Shown: positions 32,295-43,242 of the stretch, one piece after another
Layout of the letters: each line of letters begins with the position of its first letter
Numbering within the stretch: the first letter of the stretch is position 1
Assembly (NCBI GenBank): GCA_947561715.1
Contig: OX387200.1
Span: forward strand, 18,354,501 to 18,418,500
Source: Ascidia mentula
Taxonomy: Eukaryota > Chordata > Ascidiacea > Phlebobranchia > Ascidiidae
Reading direction: 5' to 3'
DNA: 64,000 nucleotides
Notes under the pieces: generated by a model
Database searches by the model: none
Seen by the model: the letters and a program-made list of their open reading frames with translations, nothing else
What the model was told of the DNA's origin: nothing
Made by a program: the position numbers and the translations under genes

Positions 32295-33305
32295 TTTACA
32301 TTCATTTGCGTAATTTTTCTTTTTATTTTCACCCAACACCTGTTAAAACTGTACACGAGTCCTTGACGATCCCATTACACCACTTTTTCAATCATGAACC
32401 TTGATGAGGTCGTGGCGAGAAACATGCTGGAAATGTTTCCTCGTAAACCAATATTTATGCTTCGCTTGTGACCGTGTCAAATTGTTGCTTCTCTATTTTC
32501 TTCCACCATTTTTCTTTTACATGTTTTTTTTCCTCTTTTATGTTGAATGTTGTTTGCTTGTGTACCTGTGATAGTTTTATTTTAGCCTACATCAGTTAGT
32601 TCCCTTGTGTTCAGCATCAGCATTTAAACATTCGAGTTAAAATTTATCAAATGATTTAATTTTGAAAGCAGTCATTCTGGAATTTTATTCAAAATTGATT
32701 TTAAAATTTGTTCGTTTATCAATCTTAACAATACTTGCGAAATCGGCTTCGATAAACGATTAACAACATTTTGTTAGTGGCATTTTACGAGCACATCCCC
32801 TGTTTTGATTTGTTTTCTTGTATATTGGTTGCATCGTAATCGACCCAATAAACCCGTCGACAAAATTTGTATTGAATAAATTTATGTACTCAGATTACAC
32901 ATTGCTAGAACCAGAAATGTTTGTTTTAGTTATTTTCCCCAGAAACACAAGTTGACAGAAAGATTTCGGTAAATGCCTGTGTGTCTTTACCCGCAAACGC
33001 TCACAAAAGTAGGATTCCATTTGTTATGGTGTGATGAATATACAGCAACAATGATTTGGTAGCAATAGTTATTTACAATCAATCAGTCATAGAAAGAAAC
33101 AAAAAATCAACTCAACTTGAATTCAATATTTCTATGCCAATAAATGTTCACTACATTAATTTTACTTAACGCTTGAGTGGTTTTTGCACGCGAAAAAGAA
33201 AAATAACAAACGTGTAAGTTCACGGTTTGCTAAATTTGAAATTATTCTAATTGTTTGTTTTCGATTTTTAGACAGTTGGGTAATTAACTTTGCACAAATG
33301 CATAT
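32295..33305. other. TRAF4 3' UTR and LYRM2 upstream region
   Basis: AT-rich, no coding exon. Holds the TRAF4 polyadenylation signals and, at about 33270, an acceptor-like TCGATTTTTAG 35 bases before the LYRM2 start. Confidence 0.55.
32847..32852 (+). terminator. TRAF4 polyadenylation signal candidate
   Basis: Canonical AATAAA about 550 bases past the TRAF4 stop. A second AATAAA lies near 32873. Confidence 0.5.
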
Positions 33306-33566
33306 ATGGCTAGTAAACTACCCACTGGTATACCCAACTTAAAAGCGTTTATGAAGCGACGAGAAGTGTTGCAGTTGTACAAAGACATTTTGACATGCAT
33401 TCACAGAATCGACTCAAATGCGGATAAGAAATACTTTTTATCATGGGCCAGGGACGAATTTAAAAAATACAAACATGAGACGGAAGATGAAGTGATCAAT
33501 TTTCACATCAACCGTGGAAAACAGCAATTAAAGCAACTTTCAGCAGGCTTGGGGGGAGTGAAATAA
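33306..33566 (+). CDS. LYRM2: LYR motif-containing protein 2
   Basis: Small mitochondrial LYR-family protein; human LYRM2 is linked to complex I activity. Single exon, 86 residues (human 88). It aligns along its whole length: LKAFMKRREVLQLYKDIL (human LKQFVRRQQVLLLYRRIL), then KYFLSWARDEFKKYK (human KYLKDWAREEFRRNK). The LYR signature reads LYK here. The ATG at 33306 is the first in frame and matches the vertebrate start (MASKLP). A variant polyA signal ATTAAA (33568-33573) directly follows the stop, and the JMJD8 acceptor is only 200 bases on. This spacing suggests the two may share a transcript. Confidence 0.92.
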   Translation: MASKLPTGIPNLKAFMKRREVLQLYKDILTCIHRIDSNADKKYFLSWARDEFKKYKHETEDEVINFHINRGKQQLKQLSAGLGGVK

Positions 33567-33768
33567 CATTAAATGTTTGTTTGTTGAACAATTTGAATTG
33601 AACTCGTGATGGGCTTTTCATTAAGCTCCCAGCATTTTATTGAATTATGTTCGTTGCAGGACATTTTGTCTGCTATTTGTGTTTGATCATTCATGCATCA
33701 CTTGGATGTATTCATCATTCAGATATTTATTATTTGTAAAACATTTTTTATGCCATCTTCTTTCAGAA

Positions 33769-34575
33769 ATGAAAATGATCTTGGGTAGTATACTTGTAGT
33801 ATTTATAGCCACTGCATTTGTGTCTCTGTGCCAAGAAACTGCACAGTGGTGCTCTGGCCTTGAAGGAACATGCTCAAGGGAGATTCAATCTATAAACTCT
33901 TCCATATGCAACATTGACAGACGAGGACAAATTTCACAAATTGAATTTTTGGAGGAGTATGCGTTTAAAGCGCCAGTGATCTTGACTGGCGTCTCCGACA
34001 ATTCCGAGTTTCAAACAATGTGTCAGCCTGAGCAATTGCTGCTTGACTATGGAAATAAAACTGTGACGCTCAGCACTGCCAATACCCATTCATATGATAA
34101 GGTTGAGATGACTTTTGCTGAGTATATGGATAAAGTGTTTTCAAAGCAGGAGTATCACAAGACCGGGCCCAATACATTGTACTGGTTTGGAAACCACAAC
34201 TATACAGAATGGGATAGTTTGTTCAAGCATTATCAAACACCTCCATATTGGCTACCAGACAAGACAATAGCACTTAGTTTTGGAGTTGCAGGACCTGGGA
34301 CTGGGGTTCCATTTCATTTTCATGGTCCTGGATTTTCTGAAGTAATTTTGGGAAGCAAGAGATGGTTTTTGCTTCCTTATGAAAAGAAGCCTGAATTTGA
34401 TCCAAACAAAACAACTTTACGCTGGGTTTTGGAGGAATATGCCAATTTGGAGGATGATGAAAAACCTTTTGAGTGTGTCATAAAACCAGGAGAAATTTTG
34501 TACTTTCCTGATAAATGGTGGCATGCCACACTAAACTTGGAGGATTCTGTTTTTATGTCCTCATTTTTGGGATAA
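33769..34575 (+). CDS. JMJD8: JmjC domain-containing protein 8 (ER lumen)
   Basis: Orthologue of JMJD8, an ER-lumenal JmjC-fold protein tied to protein-complex assembly and NF-kB signalling in vertebrates. Single exon, 268 residues. I start it at 33769, right behind an acceptor (CTTCTTTCAG), because MKMILGSILVVFIATAFVSL makes a good signal peptide. The longer open frame from 33640 would read through that acceptor. Family blocks: YAFKAPVILTGVSDNSEFQ, VTLSTANTHSYDKVEMTF, TLYWFGNHNYTEWDSLF, GVPFHFHGPGFSEVILGSKR, FDPNKTTLRW, and the C-terminal LYFPDKWWHATLNLEDSVF. The human motif HWHGPG is HFHGPG here. Human JMJD8 has several introns; this copy has none in the coding region. Confidence 0.94.
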   Translation: MKMILGSILVVFIATAFVSLCQETAQWCSGLEGTCSREIQSINSSICNIDRRGQISQIEFLEEYAFKAPVILTGVSDNSEFQTMCQPEQLLLDYGNKTVTLSTANTHSYDKVEMTFAEYMDKVFSKQEYHKTGPNTLYWFGNHNYTEWDSLFKHYQTPPYWLPDKTIALSFGVAGPGTGVPFHFHGPGFSEVILGSKRWFLLPYEKKPEFDPNKTTLRWVLEEYANLEDDEKPFECVIKPGEILYFPDKWWHATLNLEDSVFMSSFLG

Positions 34576-34937
34576 TTCAAAGTTGGTTTTTAATTGGCGA
34601 TGGCAGTAATTTAGTTGGTAGAAGTTCCATGATACATTTCAATGCAGTTCAACTTTTCTGCAGTATACATTTTAAATGAAGCCAATGTTTGTTTTGGTCA
34701 ATGTATTGGACTGTTTTAAAGTATGCAAATGTGATGAAACACACTGTGTTATGTGTCTATGTATTTATAAGGTGGATGTGAAACTTACAGCAGTTGTTAA
34801 ATCATAACATAACGTGTTTTTTTAACGTACTATTTTATTAAACATTGTGTATCTGCAGCCAACTTAGGAAAATAATATATATGTGTCTTTCAATCCACAG
34901 TTCCATTTGTACTTTGTAATGTAAAACTGATTTAGTC

Positions 34938-37900
34938 ATGCCAGTTGTTTTAATGGTGGCTGAAAAGCCTTCACTGGCTCAATCTATTGCAAAAATTTTG
35001 TCCAATGGCAAAAACATATCTTCCAAGAAGGGCATTAGCAGTGCTTGCACTATACATGAATATCCAGGTACAAGTAAAGAAAAAGTGTTAGAAATAATTG
35101 TAGAGCTTATTGTGTTCTATATTTGTAGGTCAGTTTCAAGGTGAGAATGTGCAGTTTAAAGTCACGTCTGTATGTGGTCATGTTATGGCATTGGATTTTG
35201 ATGCAAAATACAACAACTGGGAAAAGGTCGACCCGTCCGAACTGTTTCTCGCAACAACTTACAAAAAAGAATCAAACCCCAAACTGAACATTATCAAGTA
35301 AACAATTTACCAATAAACATGTTGTCTTGAGTTGATTCACATATAGTAAATCTTTTTTAAAAAAAAACATGTTTGCTATAAAAGTTGTTGCACCCCGTAT
35401 TTTTGCTCCTGCTGTTGTTACTGGCAAATTATGTAAATTTCTTTTTTAAAGATTTTTAGAGAAAGAGGGTCGTGGGGTTGACAGCATTGTGTTGTGGCTT
35501 GATTGTGACAAGGAAGGAGAGAATATTTGCTTTGAAGTGTTAAAAATTGTTCAACCTGTGATGAAACATGTAAGAACTGTTCTGTATTGTTAAAAATGTA
35601 TTTGCACTAACTTAAAAACTGTGTGCTGCTTCTTCCAGACTGGCTCACAGAGGCAGAATGTGTTTCGAGCTCACTTTAGTTCCATAACAGACAAAGACAT
35701 CCACGCTGCCATGCGATCTCTTGGTACTCCCAATGAAAATGAAGCACTTTCAGTGGACGCGAGACAAGAATTGGACCTCAGAGTAGGATGTGCTTTCACA
35801 AGATTTCAAACCAAGTATTTTCAGGTATGTATGCAATTATTTGTGGAGATATCCATGACTGCTTAAAATTTATCTATTGATTTAATAGGGAAAGTATGGA
35901 AACCTGGATAGTTCCCTCATATCTTATGGGCCCTGCCAGACACCCACCCTTGCATTTTGTGTTGAAAGACATGACAAAATACAGTCTTTCAAACCAGAGA
36001 CATATTGGCAGATTGAAGTTGATGCTAAGTGCCCAAATGACGGCCCACTAATTAGTTTGGATTGGTCAAGGTATGACATAAATACTTAAAAGTTTATTTG
36101 TGCAAACACGGTACGTTTTCTTTGCTTTTTCCAGGGGGAGGATTTTTGACCAAATCATTGCCAACATGTACCTTGGATTTGTAAAAGACAAAAAGAAGGC
36201 CTTAGTGCAAAGTGTTAAGTCTGACGAGAAAAAGAAGTCAAGGCCAAATGCCCTGAACACAGTTGAACTTCTGAGAGTTGCCAGTTCAGCCCTTGGCATC
36301 GGACCCCAACAAACTATGCAGGTAAGTAAACCACAACACACGAGCCCTACAATTGGTCACATAACCATTGATATTTAATGTGTAGTATGCTGAGCAACTG
36401 TACACCCAGGGATATATCAGTTACCCAAGAACTGAAACCACCCACTACCCGGAGAACTTTGATTTCCGTGCCCCCCTAAACCAACAAAGTGGAAACCCAC
36501 ATTGGGGGCAATATGTCAAATCCCTGTTGCAGAATGGACCAAATAAACCAAAGAAAGGTGTTGATGTTGGAGATCATCCACCTATTACACCCATGCGGGG
36601 AGCTTCTGAATCTGAACTCGGTAATTTGTTGTCGACATTTTCCTTGTAAAAATCCAAAACAAATAAACTTAGTTTGTTTTAAAGCACAAGGCTTTTCAAA
36701 AGTTTGTCTGATATTCTGATCCCATAATGCAGATAACATATTTTATTTAAGATACTTTAGTTGTCACTTATGATGTAACCCTGCACAGCGGTCCTATCTG
36801 TGTCATGGCCAGGCCAACCCTTTATAACTCTGTAGTTAGACCACCCACTATTTTGTTGAACTGATCATGGCACAAGTTACTGCTGAAACAACAAGTCCAA
36901 GTCAGTGTTATCAGTATTATGGGTCAGCCTTTTTTGGTTTCTGATCTATTTGCAAATCGGTGAATAGAGTTCCTAATTTAGTTGATGTTCCTTTCTGTAT
37001 TTAAAGATTTGTAAGCAAAAGTTTTACTATTTCTGCAGGTCATGATCAATGGAGGGTATATGACTACATTGTGAGGCATTTTCTTGCTACATTAAGTGAA
37101 GATTGCACATACCTTCATACAGAAATTGTGTTTAAAGTTGGTGAGGAAACGTTCACATGTACTGGGAATGCACCACTCAAGCCGGGGTTCACTGAGGTTA
37201 ACTTGTGACTACAATGTGAAGTTGTAAAAACGCATTAATTCTCTTTAAACAAAAAGATTATGGACTTAACATTAGTAAGGAAATTTGCAGTTGTTTGGCC
37301 ATAGTGCACTCCACGGTGGTTCGTCTCTGTTGTTTGGTACCCAGTTGGGTGCCCAACGTTCACCAAAATATTTTGACAAACGTCCTGTACACATGCTGAA
37401 GCAAAGATAATTTATAATTCTCTCCTTATCCAAGTATCCTTTTTTTACAGATAATGCAGTGGCAGTCCATCAGTGACCATCAAACTGTCCCCAAACTAAA
37501 AAAGGGTGATGAGTGCTCCATTGAAAAAGTGCGTCTTAATGAGAAGAAGACCGGCCCACCTGATTACCTCACGGAGAGTGAGCTGATAACACTGATGGAG
37601 AAGCATGGTATTGGCACTGATGCCAGCATTCCTACCCACATCAACAACATTGTGCAACGTAATTATGTTACTGTTGTGCCTGGAAGAAAACTACAACCCA
37701 CAACTCTTGGTAGGTTTTTGTTCCATTCCCCTAATTAAAAATATGTATATTTTCATATGTAAAGTACTTAGTTAGGATGTTATTCTTTGATTTTCTCTTA
37801 TTTTTTACTTTTATTTTATTTCAATTATGTTTTACTACAAACACATATATAATCTATCCTTAGTACGTTTTCCTACAAATATATAATCTATTTTTACTTA

Positions 37901-40183
37901 TACTCAACCAAAATTCATTGCACTTTTTGTATGTATTTTACATCAAGTGAATGAGTTGTATATGATATAACATTACAGTTGTGCCAAAATTTTTTTTTTT
38001 TTAAGGTATTGTGTTGGTCCATGGATACAAAAGAATTGATCCTGACTTGGCTTTACCCACTATACGCTCAGCTGTAGAGAAACAACTCAACCTCATTTCC
38101 CAAGGTATGTGTTAATAGTGTACAATACCTCGTTCGCTGCACAGTCCCTTGGTCGCTAAATGTTAGTGTTTAACTTGAAGGAAAGGCTGAACACAGAGAT
38201 GTATTGAAGCATGCCACCACAATTTTCCAACAGAAGTTTCATTTTTTCGTGGACAAAGTTCTTTCCATGGACAAGTTGTTTGAGGTTTCCTTCACACCTC
38301 TGGCCGAGAGTGGAAAGTCCATGTCCAGGTTTGATGGCATACGGTGGCTCCATGTCGGGCCTCGCGTGGGGAAGGGGGCAATTGTTTACTTTCCTGTCAA
38401 GGAACCTGCTTCTCGTACTGATAAACTAACTGAATCAAAAATACCCAAATCTGAAAAATGAACTGTGGAAGATCGCACATTTTTTCTCTGTCACTTGCGA
38501 ACGTTCCACTGAACTAAACGAGAGTTTGAAAATCGTAAAATAATCTAAGAATCGTCTCATGGGAAAATACACCGAGATTTTTAATAACCTCTGCAGGGGA
38601 GATTCAAAACACATACCGCTTTTATATATCGGCTTAACATACCACGGCCCAACAGACAACCACTCGATTTTAGGTGCGGCAAGTGCAGACGTTTTATGAA
38701 GTTCATCGCCACAGCGCCGCCCCGTCTGCACTGCAGTACATGTGACGAGACGTACGATCTGCCAGCCAGGGCAAACATCAAGTTGTACAAGGAGCTCAAG
38801 TGTCCTCTGGACGAGTTTGAACTACTCATGTGTTCCACAGGTAAGCATATTTGGTGGATCGACTGGCAGAGCAATATTAAGTGCTCAATTAACCCCAAGT
38901 AACCTCAATGGCAATCGGCAAATATGTTCCTTATTCATTTGAAAGCACAATTAAGCAGATATTAACAATTTCATTTCGAAAATCCGACGTTATAAGCCTC
39001 GAAATACAATGATGAACTTAAATTAGGTTACTTCGATAAGTTAAGTGTATTTAAGCTGGTCCTAACAGTATACAATGATTAATTTCTCCCAGGCACCAAG
39101 GGGAAAAACTACACCCTATGTCCCTACTGCTACAACCACCCACCTTTCCGTGACATGAAACGGGGTTCGGGTTGCAATGCCTGCACCCACCCAGGATGCG
39201 TCCATTCTCGATCCACGTTAGGTGTTGCGTCGTGCATGTCGTGCGAGAACGGGATACTGGTGTTGGATATGGCTTCGGCTCCCAAGTGGAAGCTGGCTTG
39301 TAATGATAACCGGTGCTCTACCGTGATACAACTCTTCGAGAATGCTCACAGGGTAGGTTTTGATTTTTGGTAAATGGTAGATTTTCCAGTCGAAATATTG
39401 TTTTTGTGTCAAACGACAAGTGCTTGGCAGACTGCAAGGATTATTTTAACACAGTATTAATGAGGGGTTGTCAAATTTATACTACATCCTGACTGCAGTT
39501 TTAATAGTTAAGATTAATTATTAATATTATATTAGCCAGCTAAAGGGGATAATCATTGAAGGGTTGATGACCATTAATCCGACGTTGAGTAGCTGGAGAA
39601 ATGGATTTAGCATTCCAAACCTAAATTGTTTTGCATTTCATATTCTCTTGTTTTCAGATAAGCGTCACCGAGGAGGCTTGTGATAAATGTAGCGCTTACG
39701 AGTTGTCTGTCGATTTCCACAAGGACAAAACACCTTTGGAAACCAATGAAACGAAGCACACAGGTGATAACTCGATCCTATGGCCTCGACAGCTAATCTA
39801 ATATGATAATTCATTCATATCGATTTCAAAGTTTGCAGCTTTGCAATAATATGTTTTTTTTTGCACATAGATTTCAAAGTTCCTGTGTCAAATATTCTGT
39901 GTAAAACAAATTTGCGAGGTTGTAATGGCAGCTTACACTTTGTTGTATTCTGGCCTAACATGTATTTCCATAGGCCTCGTTTTATGAATGTTTGAAAATA
40001 TGGGCGTTTATAGGCTGTGTGTTCTGTGATGACGTCTTCTCAAAGCTGATCAAGTTAAAGCAGGCGCGCCTGACAGTGAAACGACCTCCAAGCAGTCGAG
40101 GTCGTGGAAGAGGAAGATCCAGGGGTCGTGGACGACGGGCGCCAAAAGACAAAATGTCCCAACTCGCTAATTACTTTGTTTAA
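34938..40183 (+). CDS. TOP3B: DNA/RNA topoisomerase III beta
   Basis: Type IA topoisomerase acting on single-stranded DNA and on mRNA. About 15 exons from 34938-35067 to 40014-40183. N-terminal TOPRIM starts [20 protein letters not shown], with the acidic [13 protein letters not shown] motif near 35.5 kb. The catalytic tyrosine sits in [19 protein letters not shown] (about 36.4 kb). [20 protein letters not shown] (about 37.6 kb) and [19 protein letters not shown] (about 38.05 kb) follow. Zinc-ribbon exons come next ([70 protein letters not shown]). The tail is an RG-rich segment ([14 protein letters not shown]) and ends [12 protein letters not shown], as in human TOP3B (KDKMSALAAYFV). The RG tail is the known RNA/TDRD3-associated part. 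It appears complete. The 5' exons are CpG-poor, those after about 38.6 kb CpG-rich. An acceptor TCCACAG at 34900 precedes the start. Confidence 0.96.
37318..37347 (+). repeat. Dispersed repeat fragment, copy 2
   Basis: Intronic partner of 3931-3960, about 25 of 30 positions identical. Confidence 0.45.
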
Positions 40184-40187
40184 TAAA
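40182..40187 (+). terminator. TOP3B polyadenylation signal overlapping the stop codon
   Basis: The stop TAA (40181-40183) continues as TAATAAA, so AATAAA begins inside the stop codon. The 3' UTR must be very short if this signal is used. Confidence 0.6.
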
Positions 40188-41020
40188 TTTACTTGTAAAC
40201 TGTTTTGGTTTTTTCATGTTTAGTTTCGTAGCGTAAATATTCTTCACTTTTGCGTCTAAATCGAATTTAATGTTAAACATCCGCGACACGCGACAAACCT
40301 TCCATTAAACGATTTTACCATCCACTAAAGGGTCATGAAATTTTAATATCATTTCCATCCTCCGGTCTGAGTAATCCTCTTTGCTTACGTCACTCCGGTG
40401 TTGGCCATCCGGGAATATGACAATTTGCTTCCTGTTAAATGACCACTTCCCCATATGTTTGGTGTGACCAATACTTGAATGATATAAAGTGATGTTGGTA
40501 TCAGAAACACATTTCCAAAGGTGGTGAATAAAACGTGGGCAAGTGATTCTAGAGAAGGTTTTAGTAAAATTTAACGCTAACTTATATGCAGAATTAATTT
40601 TGCGAATAATCGAAGGAGTAATGAACAATTGTTAATTAAGTGACTCAACATACAAGGCCATCCAGGAGAGCAACCGTGCAAATAACGTCACTGTTGGCAC
40701 AATTCTAATGTACTGAAATAACTCTTGGGCACTTTGTCTAATTTACTCAAACAACACATACACATTTTCCCACGAGGTTATTTATTATTTGTGCTGCTGG
40801 CACCTGATACAAGCCAACTTCTTCAAAATAAAACACAACGAAAGCATATGTACAGTGACTTCTAAGCTCATGCAATTTACAGTAAAATTGCATGTATTTT
40901 TTTTTCTTTTACAAACATGCCACAAAGCAATTTCGTGAAAGTTACAAATACTAATTGTGGTACTGCCAGAGCAGTAATATAGCAAAAAACAACCTGGAAC
41001 CTTCTTTTGCACACTATAAT
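40188..41020. other. Convergent spacer TOP3B / MSRB3
   Basis: A minus-strand open frame of 107 codons (40305-40628) ends ILKFHDPLVDGKIV. It begins at TTG, has a stop directly upstream and no ATG, and matches no family I know. It could be an exon behind the acceptor-like TTCTCTAG near 40552, but support is weak. TTTATT near 40780 is a candidate MSRB3 polyA signal on the minus strand. Confidence 0.35.
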
Positions 41021-41830
41021 TTACAATTCATCTTTTTGCTTCTTGTCAAATGAAAGTGAAGCACTATTGATGCAATATCTCTCTCCAGTTGGTGCTGGGC
41101 CATCAGTGAACACATGGCCCAAATGAGCTTTGCACTGTAAGGTAAAACAGCAATAAAGTTTGCTGTGCATGGCAAAAGCCTGCAGGATTAGTTACACACC
41201 TTGTTGCATACAACCTCAGTGCGTTTTGTTCCCAAACTGGTGTCAGAATGCTCTTCCACAGCACTTTTATCACTTGGTTGGTAAAATGAGGGCCAACCAG
41301 AACCAGAGTCATATTTATGATCAGACCTGTTATTAGTATCCACCAGATTAAAATGTGCATTTAAATAAAATCATGAATATAATACATAACACTATTAACT
41401 TAGCACTGGTCGCTATTTAAAAAAACATATAACTTACATGAAAAGCTCAGTGCCACACACTACACATTTGTAAGTCCCAGCTTCCTTGTTTTTTTCATAC
41501 TCCCCAGTAAACGCACTGAAAAAATATTGATCAAGCAAAACTAGAATCCAAATATTTCTGGTAATTTTACATGACACTGTGGAGATTAGGGCAGTACATA
41601 TATAGAGGTAAAATATGTTTAGCTTAAATAGTTTTTTTTTTTAATGCACAAAGGGATAAACTTGGTTGATTTACAACTTACTGCTCAGTTCCTTTCTCTT
41701 GTGTCACTTTATATTGCAAAGGAGTGAGTCTCTTCCTGAGTTCTTCATCTGAATAAAGTGAGTTTGTTGATTGAGCATGGTGAGCAAAAAATGCTCCCAT
41801 TACCAGCACTACAAGCCACTGGTAAGTCAT
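41021..41830 (-). CDS. MSRB3: Methionine-R-sulfoxide reductase B, ER-type (MSRB3-like)
   Basis: Reduces the R form of methionine sulfoxide in proteins. Four exons: 41682-41830, about 41418-41519, about 41207-41324 and 41021-41135. The start at 41830 gives a hydrophobic leader ([19 protein letters not shown]), then [20 protein letters not shown]. Zinc cysteines are CVVC and, across a splice, [23 protein letters not shown] and [20 protein letters not shown] carry the catalytic Cys of the RYCINS motif. The protein ends KKQKDEL, a textbook ER retention signal. Leader plus KDEL matches human MSRB3A, which ends in KAEL. It is thus most likely an ER-lumenal enzyme. All expected residues are present. 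Confidence 0.93.
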
Positions 41831-43242
41831 GAAATTTGTTTAATTATTAGAAACCCATTTCTAATACAGAGAGAATATTACTCAATCAATTGAAACAAAG
41901 TATTGTAGTTCAATTTTTTAAAATAAGATTTGCTGTAGGTTCCATCTCCTATATGGCACAATGGCCACCAAAACACAAATTACGATGGGGCACTCACAAC
42001 CAATCTACCCAAATTGCTGGAAAATTCTATCAAATGTCAACTGACGTGCACTACACAACACAACGACAGTTGTAGTTGTGTCCAATGGCGTTGCACAACA
42101 CAACACGACACGACTTTATCGTTAAACAGTCGGCAACAGTTTTTTGCGGAAGTTATGTCGATATTAGCGTTGTTAAATATTAACTTTTACTTACCGTTTT
42201 TAGACATGTTTGCAACACCGCTTGAGATCAAGACGCGAGAAACAGCTGAAGGTGCGGCGATCGGAAATTTTACAAAGCGAATGACTCGGAAAGTTTTCTG
42301 TAACATGATGCAACAAAAGATCTGATGCGTAACGAGACAATAGGAGTTAGAATGTTTGCGCTGTAGTAAATCTCCGTAAAATAGCTTTGTCACAATGACA
42401 ACCAAGTTTCGGGGTGTCGTTTTGGCAAACAACTGTAACCTGGAGTAACACCGTGTGTGACCGGTGTGACATATCATGTCTCTCAGCGTGGCTTTTAGTG
42501 ACAATAATATCACAAAACTGAAAAACAGATATGATCAAAACATGTGCAAAACCTTCAAGGTAACAAACAAATCATTAAATTTACTACTTACGTGGGCTAG
42601 TTGTCATTACATTATTTATTGTCTTTCTCTATGGAGTCGCAACACAAGGGAATGGAGTATGATGCTTTTCACCATTATACAACCTACTGCATTTCACCAT
42701 TATATTGTGTTTATAACAGTTTTAAAAGTCCTTGAACAGAGATTACATAAGTTCTGAATGTTTTTTCTGGCGGGGAATGTGGATTAGGCGATAATGACGT
42801 AAGGTGTCGCATGAGTGATTTTAAGTTTTTGGGAAAATGCTTGTATTGTGTTTCGAAGAAAGGGAACAGTATGGATTAACAGTGCTTTTCTTCAATATGA
42901 CCATACATGTTAAACTAAGTAAGGTAACAAGTACAAAAAATAGATACCTACATCTACAGCTTCGTGGTAATAAGTTACAATTCAAATTCGTCCGTATCGT
43001 ATCGTTACGATAATCACTCCGCATCACTGACACTGCATGCATCATCGTATGTTTGGTACGTAGTATGCAGTCCGAAGCCCAATCTTGCCAAACAATCACA
43101 TTGCTGATTGTAAGTAACCAGTGATTTTAATGTTAAATTTGCTGGTGTCAGCAACAATTGTTTGAGGTGTTTTATTGTATTCGCTTATATTTGTCAGCAA
43201 TTAGTTTGAATTTAATACTTTTTGTGTACATTGGTTGGGCGA
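41831..43242. other. Divergent spacer MSRB3 / USP48
   Basis: Two exon-like plus-strand stretches stand out. A 39-codon frame from the ATG at 42208 to 42325 follows an acceptor-like CCGTTTTTAG and reads MFATPLEIKTRETAEGAAIG onward. A 27-28 codon frame from 42476 (MSLSVAFSDNNITKLKNRYD onward) ends at about 42559 on a donor-like AAGGTAACA. I cannot link them to each other, to USP48 or to a known family. Confidence 0.3.

Noticed and set aside
33640-33768. Longer N terminus for JMJD8
   Set aside because: It reads through a clear acceptor and loses the signal peptide at the N terminus.
38333-38461. Extension of a TOP3B exon ([20 protein letters not shown])
   Set aside because: The following zinc-ribbon exon joins best from about 38330, so this is intron read-through.
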